A stretch of DNA of 64,000 bases from Bog-532 sp963833835 (GTDB lineage Bacteria; Actinomycetota; Actinomycetes; Streptosporangiales; Streptosporangiaceae). The stretch is from the NCBI GenBank assembly GCA_963833835.1, contig CAWHZI010000016.1, positions 1,116,001 to 1,180,000 on the forward strand, read 5' to 3'. Below the pieces are notes generated by a model. That model had not been told where the DNA came from, did no database searches, and worked only from the letters and a program-made list of their open reading frames with translations. Both the position numbers and the translations under genes were made by a program. Below, one piece after another: positions 1-8,835 of this stretch (the stretch's first letter is position 1; every line of letters starts with the position of its first letter).

Positions 1-33
1 AGCTGAGGTTGGGGTGGTGAGCATCATGTCGGC

Positions 34-963
34 GTGGGGGAGCGCCCGACGGTGTCTCGTCCTGGGCCAGGCAGTTCGGGGACAGGAAGTGGCGGGGTGA
101 TTCCCAGCCACCCGGGAAGTGGCCCGACCGTCCTGCGCATCCTGCTGGGCTCCCAGCTGCGCAAGCTGCGCGAAGCCCGGGGCATCTCCCGCGACGAAGC
201 CGGTTACCGGATCCGCGCGTCCGGGTCCAAGATCAGCCGCCTCGAGCTGGGCCGGGTCAGCTTCAAGGAGCGCGACGTCGTCGACCTGCTCGACCTGTAC
301 GGCGTCACCGACTCGGGCGAGCGCACCCAGCTCGTCTCGCTGGCCCGCGAGGCCAACTCGCCGGCCTGGTGGCAGAAATACTCCGATGTGGTGCCGGACT
401 GGTTCCAGATCTACGTCGGCCTGGAAGAGGCAGCCGAGCTCATCCGCGTGTACGAGGTGCAGTTCGTCCCCGGCCTGCTGCAGACCGAGGAGTACGCCCG
501 GGCCGTGGTCAAGCAGGGCCAGCCCGCCGCCGCCACGGACGAGGTCGACCGCCGGGTCGCGCTGCGCGCCCGGCGCCAGCAGCTGCTGACCCGGGACAAC
601 GCGCCCCGGTTGTGGGCCATGGTCGACGAGGGCGCGCTGCGCCGGCCGATAGGCGGCAAGGCCGTCATGCAGGGCCAGATCGAGCGGCTGATAGCCGCGA
701 CCCGGGAGCCGAACATCACGCTGCAGGTACTGCCGTTCACGTTCGGCGGGCACGCAGCCGAGGGCGGCGCGTTCACCGTGATGCGGTTCCCCGAGCCGGA
801 CATGAGCGACATCGTCTACATCGAGCAGCTCACCGGCGCGTTGTACCTCGACAAGCGGGAAGAGGTGGAGCGGTACAGCGAGGTCATGGAGCGGCTCAGC
901 GTCAAGGGCACCTCACCCGATCGGACGCAGGACATTCTGGCCGCGATCCTGAAAGAACTCTGA
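34..963 (+). CDS. Scr1-type HTH regulator (XRE HTH plus DUF5753)
   Basis: This is a DNA-binding regulator of the large actinobacterial family whose members pair with a small DUF397 protein, as in WhiJ-like systems. An XRE-type helix-turn-helix spans about residues 37-90, and the rest (about 105-305) matches the DUF5753 ligand/effector domain in layout. The 309-residue length is close to the family norm of about 280. I use the GTG at 34; a second in-frame GTG at 97 would remove a Gly/Ser-rich N-terminus and begin nearer the HTH, so the start is uncertain. The partner DUF397 gene follows after 29 bases. The family is often described as antitoxin-like; no direct target can be read from the sequence. 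Confidence 0.85.
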   Translation: MGERPTVSRPGPGSSGTGSGGVIPSHPGSGPTVLRILLGSQLRKLREARGISRDEAGYRIRASGSKISRLELGRVSFKERDVVDLLDLYGVTDSGERTQLVSLAREANSPAWWQKYSDVVPDWFQIYVGLEEAAELIRVYEVQFVPGLLQTEEYARAVVKQGQPAAATDEVDRRVALRARRQQLLTRDNAPRLWAMVDEGALRRPIGGKAVMQGQIERLIAATREPNITLQVLPFTFGGHAAEGGAFTVMRFPEPDMSDIVYIEQLTGALYLDKREEVERYSEVMERLSVKGTSPDRTQDILAAILKEL

Positions 964-992
964 ACGTTCTGAACGTAAGGAATCCCCAGCTG

Positions 993-1247
993 ATGACCAC
1001 GGCTCATGGTCCAGACCCCGCCGGGAAGCCATACAACGGAATTCCAGCCCCTCAGCTTGCTGGCGTTGATTGGCAGCCCACCACCCAGGACGGCACCGGC
1101 GTCGAGCTGGCCAAGCTTCCGGACGGCGGCGTCGCGGTGCGGAACGCCAGCGACCCGGACGGCCCGGCCCTGATCTACACCCGGGCCGAGATCGAGGCGC
1201 TCATCGGTGGCGCGGCCGATGGAGACTTTGACGATCTACTCAGGTAG
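993..1247 (+). CDS. DUF397 domain protein, partner of the HTH regulator
   Basis: This 84-residue protein has the DUF397 core: a conserved Trp, then a GVELAKLPDGGVAVRNASDP stretch and a GPALIYTRAEI stretch at about residues 26-68. Such proteins nearly always sit next to an Scr1/DUF5753 HTH gene and are thought to act with it in development or in a toxin-antitoxin-like way. The usual Cys before the VEVA element is absent here. The ATG at 993 was chosen because the DUF397 region begins only about 25 residues later; the open frame extends upstream but only as a shadow of the preceding gene. Function beyond the pairing is unknown. Confidence 0.8.
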   Translation: MTTAHGPDPAGKPYNGIPAPQLAGVDWQPTTQDGTGVELAKLPDGGVAVRNASDPDGPALIYTRAEIEALIGGAADGDFDDLLR

Positions 1248-1270
1248 TTCCCCAGGTTTCTGCCGCTAGA

Positions 1271-2119
1271 GTGCGTCCGATGAGTGATGGCCAGGACCTC
1301 CCGGGCGCCCCCCTACCTGAGGCGCCCTCTTCCTCCGCGCCCACTCCGGCCCCACCGGGCCGCTGGGTCCTGCCCACCCGCAGGCTGCTCTGGTGGGAGG
1401 TCATCGCGGTCTTCGCCGTCTCGCTCGGCGGCAGCGGCCTGTACGCCTTCGTGGACCTGATCGGCTCGCTCACCGCCAGCAAGTCCCTCGGCAAGCAGAC
1501 CGCGACCCTGAACGGCTCACTCGCTCCCGGCCGCCCCACCCTGGACCTGTTCCTCCAGCTCACCAACACCCTGCTCGGCGTGGCCCCGGTGGTGCTGGCG
1601 CTGTACCTGATCGCCCGCGAGGGCGAGTCTCCGTCGGTCATCGGCCTGGACGGCAAGCGCCCGGTGCAGGACCTGCTGCGTGGCGCGATCGTGGCCGCGG
1701 TCATCGGCGGCTTCGGGCTCGGCTGGGTCATAGCCGCCTTCCACCTGGGCTTCAACCTCAACGTGGTCGCGGAGAGCCTGCCCAACGTGTGGTGGCGCAT
1801 CCCGGTGCTGATCCTGTCGGCCCTGCAGAACGGCCTGGTGGAAGAGGTCCTGGTCATCGGGTTCCTGCTGCGCCGCCTGGACCAGCTCGGCTTCCGGAAT
1901 TCGAGGGCCATCGCGATCAGCGCCACCCTGCGCGGCTCGTACCACCTGTACCAGGGCTTCGGCGGGTTCATCGGCAACGCGGTCATGGGCGTGATCTTCG
2001 CGATCCTGTACCGCCGCTGGGGCCGGGTCACCCCGCTGGTCATCGCGCACACGCTGATCGACATGGGCGCGTTCATCGGCTACGCCGAACTGCACGGACA
2101 CGTGGCCTGGCTGCCGTGA
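1271..2119 (+). CDS. CPBP family intramembrane glutamic endopeptidase
   Basis: This integral membrane protein of 282 residues belongs to the CPBP (Abi, type II CAAX prenyl protease-like) family. The diagnostic glutamate pair is seen at residues 191-192 (LVEEVLVIGFLLRRL). It is followed by a His at about 225 (GSYHLYQGF) and a His at 260 (IAHTLIDMG), the expected three active-site motifs on successive helices. The N-terminal 35 residues are Pro/Ser-rich and probably cytosolic. Both GTG 1271 and ATG 1280 are possible starts. Its stop overlaps the start of the next membrane peptidase gene by four bases, so the two are translationally coupled. The substrate is unknown. Confidence 0.85.
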   Translation: MRPMSDGQDLPGAPLPEAPSSSAPTPAPPGRWVLPTRRLLWWEVIAVFAVSLGGSGLYAFVDLIGSLTASKSLGKQTATLNGSLAPGRPTLDLFLQLTNTLLGVAPVVLALYLIAREGESPSVIGLDGKRPVQDLLRGAIVAAVIGGFGLGWVIAAFHLGFNLNVVAESLPNVWWRIPVLILSALQNGLVEEVLVIGFLLRRLDQLGFRNSRAIAISATLRGSYHLYQGFGGFIGNAVMGVIFAILYRRWGRVTPLVIAHTLIDMGAFIGYAELHGHVAWLP

Positions 2120-2880
2120 CCACGCTGGCGAACTTCTGGGACCGGGTGACGGCCACCGGGCCGGTCCTGGCCACCTGGCTGGTCGCGCTGACCGCGGCGG
2201 TGGCCTTCGCGGTGGTAGCCAGCCACCGCGTCTGGCACGTGTCCCGCAACGTGGTCACGCTGGCCCACGAAGGCGGGCACGCCGTGGTCTCGGTCGCTAC
2301 CGGCCGCCGCCTCGACGGCATCCGGCTGCACTCCGACACCTCGGGCGTGACGTCCTCGCGCGGCAAGAGCCACGGCGCCGGGCTGGTCCTGACCACCGCC
2401 GCGGGCTACGTGACCCCGTCGCTGCTGGGCCTGGGCGCGGCCTGGCTGCTCGCCGCCCGGCACGCCACGTTCCTGCTCTGGCTGGTTCTGCTGCTGCTGG
2501 CCGCGGCGTTCGCGGCCATCCGCAACGCCTACGGTTTCCTGGCTGTCCTGGCCACCGCGCTCCTGGTCTTCCTGATCAGCCGGTTCGCCTCGCTCCGGGC
2601 CCAGGAGGTGTTCGCCTACCTGTTCGCCTGGTTCCTGCTGTTCGGCGGCATCCGGCCCATCTTCGAGCTGCAGCGCCGTCGCCGTCGCGGTGGCGCCGCC
2701 TCAGGCACCCGGACCTCAGGGACACTGGCCTCCGACGCCGACCAGTTGGCCCTGCTCACCGGCGTCCCGGGCGGCGCCTGGGTCTTCGGCTTCGCCGTGG
2801 TCGCGTTCGTGGCCCTGATCGCGGGCAGCCTCTGGCTCCTCCCCGGCCTCAGCCACTGGCTCCTCTCCGCTCGCACCTGA
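2116..2880 (+). CDS. M50B-like membrane metalloprotease
   Basis: The product is a polytopic membrane protein of 254 residues. It carries a zinc-protease HEGGH motif at residues 51-55 inside a predicted membrane helix, as in the M50B-like peptidases annotated in many actinomycetes. Further hydrophobic segments lie at about 17-36, 95-150, 160-180 and 215-250. The start is the GTG at 2116, which overlaps the TGA of the upstream CPBP gene (GTGA), because the open frame further upstream is only a shadow. The two adjacent membrane proteases suggest a shared membrane-processing role, which is an inference. The physiological substrate is unknown. Confidence 0.8.
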   Translation: MTTLANFWDRVTATGPVLATWLVALTAAVAFAVVASHRVWHVSRNVVTLAHEGGHAVVSVATGRRLDGIRLHSDTSGVTSSRGKSHGAGLVLTTAAGYVTPSLLGLGAAWLLAARHATFLLWLVLLLLAAAFAAIRNAYGFLAVLATALLVFLISRFASLRAQEVFAYLFAWFLLFGGIRPIFELQRRRRRGGAASGTRTSGTLASDADQLALLTGVPGGAWVFGFAVVAFVALIAGSLWLLPGLSHWLLSART

Positions 2881-2968
2881 CTCACTCAGCCACCCCGTCC
2901 CACATCTCACCGCCGATCGGCCCGACGCACTTAGTGACCGGAACGCCCGAATTAGTTATCCTGCCCGC

Positions 2969-4606
2969 ATGCCGGAGCCCCCCGCCACGCACGGATCCGC
3001 GTCGGTTGGCGGCCTCCAGCGCGCCATGTCCGCCGGAACCCTCACCTCCGCCGACGCCACCGCCTTCTACCTGGACCGGATCGACCGGCTGAACCCGGCC
3101 CTGCACGCGGTGATCACGGTCAACCGCGCGGCCGGCGAGCAGGCCCGCGCCAGCGACGCGATCCGCGCCCGCGGCGGTGCCCGCGGCCCGCTCGAGGGCA
3201 TCCCGGTGCTGGTCAAGGACAACGTCGAGGTGGCCGGCATGCCGACCACGGCCGGGTCGCCCGCGCTGCTGGGCGAGCCGGGCAGCCACGACCGCGACGC
3301 CTTCATCGTGTCCCGGCTCCGGGCCGCGGGCGCGGTCATCGTCGGCAAGGCCAACCTGTCCGAATGGTCCAACTTCCGGTCCACTCACGGGACCAGCGGC
3401 TGGTCGACGCTCGGGGGCCAGACGGCCAACCCGTTCGCGCTCGAACGCAACCCGTCCGGGTCCAGCTCCGGCTCGGCCGTCGGGGTCGCCGCGGGCCTGG
3501 CCCCGATCGCGGTCGGCACCGAGACCGACGGCTCGATCGTCTGCCCGTCCAGCGCTTGCGGGGTGGTCGGCATCAAGCCCACCCTGGGCCTGGTCAGCCG
3601 GTCCGGCATCGTGCCGATCTCCGCCGCCCAGGACACGGCCGGCCCGATGGCGCGCACGGTCACCGACGCCGCGGCCATGCTCAGCATCCTGGCCGCCGCC
3701 GACCCCGATGATCCCGCCGTCCACGGTTCCGGTTTTGATTATTCAACTGGTCCCCGCCCCGCTGACTACACCGCGTACTGCGACCCAGCCGGGTTGCAGG
3801 GCGCCCGGATCGGGGTGTGGCGGACGGGTTCCGCGCTGGCCGGCCCGGCCACCGCCGCCGTCCTGGATCGCGCGGTGGCCCGGCTGCGCGACCAGGGTGC
3901 GCAGGTCATCGACCCGGTGGAGCTGCCTGACACGGAGAAGATCGGGCTGGCCGAGGTCGGCGCGCTGCTGCCCGAGTTCAAGCACGACCTCGAGGCCTAC
4001 CTGGCTGGACTGCCTGGTGCCCGGCACCGCACGCTGGCCGACCTGATCCGCTTCAACCAGCGGAACGGGGAGCTGGTGCTGGCCCGGTTCGGCCACGAGG
4101 TGTTCGAAAAGGCCGCGGCCGCCTCGGCCGACCTGACCGATCCCGGCTACCGGGAGCTGCGGGCCACCGCCGCTCGGCTGGCCCGGGTTGCGGTCGAGAC
4201 ACCACTGGTCACGCACCGGCTGGACGCGATCTTCGCCCTCACCGCCAGCCCGGCCTGGCTGACCGACTACACGCTCGGCGACCACGACGTGTTCCACACC
4301 TCCGGGCCGGCCGCCGTCGGCGGTTTCCCCGCCGTGTCGCTGCCGTTCGGCTACGTCTGGGGCCTGCCGGTCGGGGTGTCGTTCATGGGCCCGCGCTGGA
4401 GCGAGCCGCGGCTGATCGCCCTGGCCTACGCCTTCGAACAGGCCGCCGAACGGGCCGCCGAACGGGCCGCCAAACAGGTCGCCAGCGCCGTCAGTACCCC
4501 GTCGGCGGTGCCGTCCCCGCCCCACGTCAGCACTGGCCCACCGCCCCAGCTGGCGCAGACCCTGGCCCCGTTACCGGTTCCGGCCGTTCCCGGGTGGGCA
4601 AGATAG
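2969..4606 (+). CDS. Amidase signature (AS) family amidase
   Basis: This 545-residue enzyme has the amidase-signature Ser-Ser-Lys arrangement. The Lys lies in PVLVKDN (about residue 83), the cis-Ser in the NPSGSSSGSA loop (162-171) and the nucleophile Ser in TETDGSIVCPSSA (about 189). The family hydrolyses carboxylic amides; the substrate cannot be told from sequence. It lacks the GatA context (no gatC or gatB nearby), so it is more likely a catabolic or detoxifying amidase. The C-terminus has an Ala/Glu repeat (AERAAERAAKQ) and a Pro-rich tail. The ATG at 2969 follows an AT-rich stretch at 2950-2962 that could be a -10 element very near the start, hinting at a short leader. Confidence 0.85.
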   Translation: MPEPPATHGSASVGGLQRAMSAGTLTSADATAFYLDRIDRLNPALHAVITVNRAAGEQARASDAIRARGGARGPLEGIPVLVKDNVEVAGMPTTAGSPALLGEPGSHDRDAFIVSRLRAAGAVIVGKANLSEWSNFRSTHGTSGWSTLGGQTANPFALERNPSGSSSGSAVGVAAGLAPIAVGTETDGSIVCPSSACGVVGIKPTLGLVSRSGIVPISAAQDTAGPMARTVTDAAAMLSILAAADPDDPAVHGSGFDYSTGPRPADYTAYCDPAGLQGARIGVWRTGSALAGPATAAVLDRAVARLRDQGAQVIDPVELPDTEKIGLAEVGALLPEFKHDLEAYLAGLPGARHRTLADLIRFNQRNGELVLARFGHEVFEKAAAASADLTDPGYRELRATAARLARVAVETPLVTHRLDAIFALTASPAWLTDYTLGDHDVFHTSGPAAVGGFPAVSLPFGYVWGLPVGVSFMGPRWSEPRLIALAYAFEQAAERAAERAAKQVASAVSTPSAVPSPPHVSTGPPPQLAQTLAPLPVPAVPGWAR

Positions 4607-4615
4607 CCTGACCTC

Positions 4616-5915
4616 ATGGATTCCTGGCGTCGTCCTCCCGTCCCCCAGCTGCCCGGGCGCGGCCCGGAGCCGATGCTCCGGGACACGGCGAGCGGCGAAC
4701 TGCTCCCGGCGGCGGCCGGCCCGTCCGGGGGCCCAGCCTCGCTCTACGCCTGCGGGATCACCCCGTACGACGCCACCCACATCGGGCACGCGGCCACGTT
4801 CACCGCCTGGGACCTGCTCGTCCGCGCCTGGCTGGACGCGGGGCACCAGGTCACCTACATCCAGAACGTGACCGACGTGGACGACCCGCTGCTGGAACGG
4901 GCCGAGCGGGACGGCGAGGACTGGCGTGAGCTGGCCCAGCGCGAGACCCAGCTCTACCGCGGCGACATGGAGGCGCTCCGGGTGCTCCCGCCCACCCACC
5001 TGATCGGCGCGGTGGAGGCCATCCCGGTCATCGACCGGTTCGCGGCCCGCCTGGCCGACCGGGGCTCGCTCTACGACCTGGACGGCGACGTCTACTTCGC
5101 CCGCGGCGCCGACCCGGAGTTCGGTGAACTGTCCGGTCTCGGCACCCCCACCGGGCTCGACCCGGCCCAGATGCGGGAAGTCTCGGCCGAACGCGGCGGC
5201 GACCCGGACCGGCCCGGCAAGAAGGACCCCCTCGACGTGCTGGTGTGGCGGGCCGAGCGCCCGGGGGAGCCGGCCTGGGAGTCCCAGTTCGGCCGCGGCC
5301 GGCCCGGCTGGCACGTGGAGTGCGCGGCCATCGCCACCGAGCAGCTGGGGTCGGTCTTCGACGTCCAGGCCGGCGGTTCTGACCTGGTGTTCCCGCACCA
5401 CGAGATGAGCGCCTCGCACGCCCGGGTGGCCTACGCCGACCAGCCCGCCCCGGTCTTCGCCCGGGTCTACGCCCACGCCGGCATGGTCGGCCTGGACGGC
5501 GAGAAAATGTCCAAGTCCCTGGGCAACCTGGTCTTCGTCTCCCGGCTGGTGGCCGGCGGCGAGGACCCCATGGCCGTCCGCCTGGCGCTGCTGGCCCACC
5601 ACTACCGCGACGACTGGGAGTGGACCGAGCCCGGCCTGGCCGCCGCCCGCACCCGCCTAACCCGCTGGCGCACCGCCACCGCCCTCGACGAAGCCGCCCC
5701 AGCCGCCCCAGCCGCCCCTGGCGTCCTCACCGGAAGCCGAGGCCGTCCTGGCCCGCGTCCGCGAACGGCTGGCCGACGACCTCGACGCCCCCGGCGCGCT
5801 CACCGTGGTCGACCGCTGGGCCGACGCCGCCATCGCCGACCCGTCTGCCGTCAGCCCGGCCGGCCGCCAGCTCGTGCGCGACCTGACCGACGCCCTGCTC
5901 GGCGTGGCCCTCTGA
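4616..5915 (+). CDS. mshC: Cysteine--GlcN-Ins ligase MshC, with apparent +1 frameshift near the C-terminus
   Basis: MshC joins cysteine to GlcN-inositol in mycothiol synthesis and is a CysRS paralogue. The sequence shows the CGITPYD zinc/cysteine site, the HIGH-type THIGHA motif, the second zinc-ligand region (WHVECAAIA, FPHHE) and KMSKS (GEKMSKSLGN). Up to base 5710 the frame is normal. The conserved C-terminal helices (ERLADDLDAPGAL, then VVDRWADAA) are encoded in the frame one base ahead and end at TGA 5913-5915. Without a correction the protein would instead run to 5935 with an Arg/Pro-rich non-homologous tail. One surplus C in the CCCC run at 5715-5718 explains this. Corrected length is about 432 residues. 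Confidence 0.85.
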
Positions 5916-6055
5916 CGCAGGTCCGACTTAGCTGACGTAACCCACCCCGCCCTCCTCGTCAAGACCCTCCTCCCGCCCTGGGCACAGCCCTGCCCTTATC
6001 CACAGCCCGCCCCCGCCACCTGGCCCTCCAGCACCCGCCCAATGACCCTGGCCCC
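5916..6055. other. Intergenic region with a consensus DnaA-box sequence
   Basis: The 140-base gap upstream of the DUF4192 gene is pyrimidine-rich. It holds an exact TTATCCACA nonamer at 5996-6004, the classical DnaA-box sequence, about 50 bases before the next start codon. A single box in a C-rich setting may be chance. The same nonamer occurs upstream of nrdR. Confidence 0.35.
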
Positions 6056-7225
6056 ATGACAAAAAATCCCCCGCCAGGGCCCCGCCCCCCGCACCCGCAC
6101 CCCGGCCCACCCCGCCCGGACGACCCACCCGGCCCGCAGCAGACGGTCCAGGTCGGCTCCCCGGCCGCCGTCCTGGCCGTCGTGCCGCACCTGCTCGGCT
6201 TCGTCCCCAGCAAGAGCCTGATCGTGATCGGAGCCGGCCCGCCGCTGGACCGCGTCAACGTGACCCTCCGCTTCGACCTCCCCGACCCGCCGGACACCCG
6301 GACGGCCCGGGACATCGCCCAGCACGCCGTCTCGGTCCTCACCGGCCAGCAGCAGGCCCTGGCCGTCGCGATCGGCTACGGCCCGGGATCCCTGGTCACC
6401 CCGGTCGCCGACGCGATCAGGAAAGCGGCCCGGCGCGCCCAGCTCGAGCTGCGGGACGTCCTCCGGGTCGAAGGTGGCCGCTACTGGTCCTACCAGTGCC
6501 GCAACCCGGCCTGCTGCCCGCCGCAGGGCGTCCCGCTCGATCCCGGCCATCCGGCCGGCGCGGCCATGGACGCGGCCGGGATGCCGGTGCTGCCGGACCG
6601 GGCCGCGCTGACCGCCTCGATCGGCCCGCTCGGCGGTATCACCCGCACCTCCATGCGGGACGCCACCCGCCGGGCCGAGACCCACGCCCTCAGCCTGGTC
6701 AGCCAGGCGTCGCGTTCCGGACGGTCCCGGGACACAAGGCGGCTGGTGCTGCTGGAGGGGCTCAGCGCGGTCACCGACGCGCTGGCCACCTACCGCCAGG
6801 GGGGCAGGTTCGTCACCGACGATCAGGTCGCCTGGCTGGCCCTGGCCCTGACCAGCTTGCGGGTGCGCGATGACGCCTGGGCCCGGATGGACACGGACTT
6901 CCGGGACGCGCACACCCGGCTGTGGACCGATGTGGTCCGCCGGGCCGAGCCCACCTACCTGCCCGCTCCCGCCTGTCTGCTGGCCTTCACCGCCTGGCAG
7001 TGCGGGAACGGCGCGCTGGCCAACGTGGCCCTGGAGCGGGCGCTGACCGTCGATCCCGGCTACTCGATGGCCCTGCTGCTGCGCGACACGATCGACGCCG
7101 GCGCACCACCGTCCCTGGCCCAGCTGCCGATGACGCCGGAGGAGGTCGCGGCCAGCTACGGCACCGAGGACGGCTTCCCCGAGCTACCACCCGTCCGCCC
7201 CCAGCGGCCAGCTGAGGCCGGTTGA
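6056..7225 (+). CDS. DUF4192 domain protein
   Basis: This 389-residue protein matches the actinobacterial DUF4192 family. After a Pro/His-rich N-terminal tail (residues 1-38) it has the typical opening of a valine-rich block followed by LLGFVPSKSLIVIG at about 55-65. Later come a Cys-containing segment near YQCRNPACCPPQG (about 143-155) and a C-terminal part that counts professional-looking helical repeats (FTAWQCGNGALANVALERAL). The family is cytosolic and of unknown function. It is widespread in actinomycetes and often near sigma factor or DNA-metabolism genes. No catalytic motif was recognised. Confidence 0.75.
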   Translation: MTKNPPPGPRPPHPHPGPPRPDDPPGPQQTVQVGSPAAVLAVVPHLLGFVPSKSLIVIGAGPPLDRVNVTLRFDLPDPPDTRTARDIAQHAVSVLTGQQQALAVAIGYGPGSLVTPVADAIRKAARRAQLELRDVLRVEGGRYWSYQCRNPACCPPQGVPLDPGHPAGAAMDAAGMPVLPDRAALTASIGPLGGITRTSMRDATRRAETHALSLVSQASRSGRSRDTRRLVLLEGLSAVTDALATYRQGGRFVTDDQVAWLALALTSLRVRDDAWARMDTDFRDAHTRLWTDVVRRAEPTYLPAPACLLAFTAWQCGNGALANVALERALTVDPGYSMALLLRDTIDAGAPPSLAQLPMTPEEVAASYGTEDGFPELPPVRPQRPAEAG

Positions 7226-7384
7226 GGGCTCACGGACCCGGTGACCTGCGGCAACCCGACGCCCCGTGGCCCTGGCCCCCTAGACGACCGGCCACGAACA
7301 GATAAACTGCCTGAGGTTTTTGCCCGGTTTGGCCGGGCTGGCCTGTCCCGGTCCCGGGTCAGGCCGGATTGAGAGGAGCAGCGC

Positions 7385-8797
7385 ATGACGGAAGTCGTCC
7401 GCAGGGGCCCGCCGTCAGCCGCCCTGGCCGGGCACCGGGCGGCCGTGGCCGAGCTGCGCCGCGCGTACGAAGCGATCCCGCCCGGCGCGCCGGTGCGGCT
7501 GGCCAAGCGCACGTCGAACCTGTTCCGGTTCCGGGACGCGAACGCCCGTCCCGGCGACGGCAGCTACGCCGGGCTCGACGTGTCCGCCTTCGACCACGTG
7601 CTATCGGTCGACCCGGACACCAGGGTTGCCGTCGTCGGCGGCATGACCACCTACGAGGCCCTCTGCGACGCGACGCTCGAGTACGGCCTGATGCCGCTGG
7701 TCGTCCCGCAGCTCAAGACGATCACGCTCGGCGGCGCGGTGTCCGGGCTGGGCATCGAGTCCACCTCGCTGCGTAACGGCATGCCGCACGAATCGGTGCT
7801 GGCCATGGAGATCCTGACCGGCGACGGACGGGTGGTCACCGCCACCGCGGACGGGGAGCACGCCGACCTGTTCGCCGGCTTCCCCAACTCCTACGGCACC
7901 CTCGGGTACGCGCTGTCCCTCACCATCGAGCTGGAGCCGGTCCACCCGTTCGTGCACCTGCGGCACTTCCCGTTCACCGACCCCGCGGCCTGCATGGACG
8001 CCATCGCCGAGATCGCGGCCGAGGGCAGCTACGCCGGGCACCGGGCCGACTTCCTGGACGGGGTGGCGTTCGGCCCGGACGAGCTGTACCTGACCGTCGG
8101 CGCGTACAGCGACCTCGCGCCGTGGCGCAGCGACTACACCGGCAAAAACATCTACTACACCTCGATCCGCGGGCCGCGCGAGGACTTCCTCGCCATCCGC
8201 GACTACCTGTGGCGATGGGACACCGACTGGTTCTGGTGCTCCCGGCCGTTCGGCATGCAGAACCCGCTGATCCGGTCGCTGTGGCCGCGGCGGTATCGCC
8301 GTAGCGACGTCTACCGGAAGCTGGTCGCGCTGGACCACCGGCTCGGCCTGACCGCCGCGCTGAACGAGGGACGGCAGCGGCCGGCCCGCGAGGACGTCAT
8401 CCAGGACGTGGAGATCCCGGTCGAACGCGGCGCGGACTTCCTGGAGTTCTTCGCCGGCCAGGTCGGCATGAGCCCGGTCTGGCTGTGCCCGCTGCGGCTG
8501 CGCGGCGACCGGGAGTGGACGCTGTACCCGCTCAAGCCGGGCGAGGTGTACGTCAACTTCGGCTTCTGGGGCCAGGTCCCGCTGCCCTCCGGCCGGGCCG
8601 ACGGCTACTACAACCGGCTGATCGAGGACGAGGTCGGGGCGCTCGGCGGCCACAAGTCGCTGTATTCGACGTCGTTCTACACCGAGGATGACTTCAACCA
8701 GCTCTACAACGGCGCGGCCCAGGAGAAGCTCAAGCGGGAGTACGACCCGTCGGGGCGGCTGCCTGGCCTGTACGACAAGTGCGTCCGCGGACGCTGA
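7385..8797 (+). CDS. tmsA: FAD-binding oxidoreductase of 10-methyl fatty acid synthesis (TmsA-like)
   Basis: This 470-residue flavoprotein has an FAD-binding PCMH (vanillyl-alcohol-oxidase-like) N-terminal half with TLGGAVSGLGIESTS (about 120-135) and a C-terminal cap rich in aromatic residues. It is followed after 38 bases by a cyclopropane-synthase-type methyltransferase. In mycobacteria and other actinomycetes this gene pair makes tuberculostearic-type lipids: the methyltransferase adds a methylene at C10 of oleoyl chains and the flavoprotein reduces it. That pathway is the most likely role here. The ATG at 7385 has a good GAGAGGAGC ribosome site. No third gene (tmsC) is adjacent. Confidence 0.75.
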   Translation: MTEVVRRGPPSAALAGHRAAVAELRRAYEAIPPGAPVRLAKRTSNLFRFRDANARPGDGSYAGLDVSAFDHVLSVDPDTRVAVVGGMTTYEALCDATLEYGLMPLVVPQLKTITLGGAVSGLGIESTSLRNGMPHESVLAMEILTGDGRVVTATADGEHADLFAGFPNSYGTLGYALSLTIELEPVHPFVHLRHFPFTDPAACMDAIAEIAAEGSYAGHRADFLDGVAFGPDELYLTVGAYSDLAPWRSDYTGKNIYYTSIRGPREDFLAIRDYLWRWDTDWFWCSRPFGMQNPLIRSLWPRRYRRSDVYRKLVALDHRLGLTAALNEGRQRPAREDVIQDVEIPVERGADFLEFFAGQVGMSPVWLCPLRLRGDREWTLYPLKPGEVYVNFGFWGQVPLPSGRADGYYNRLIEDEVGALGGHKSLYSTSFYTEDDFNQLYNGAAQEKLKREYDPSGRLPGLYDKCVRGR

Positions 8798-8835
8798 CCC
8801 CAGACCCCGGTTAGATTCACGGAAGCGAGACACGC

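Noticed and set aside
5690..5740. Programmed +1 frameshifting in mshC
   Set aside because: No stop codon, rare codon or stimulatory structure is seen at the site, and the same kind of surplus base recurs in other genes, so an assembly error or mutation is simpler.
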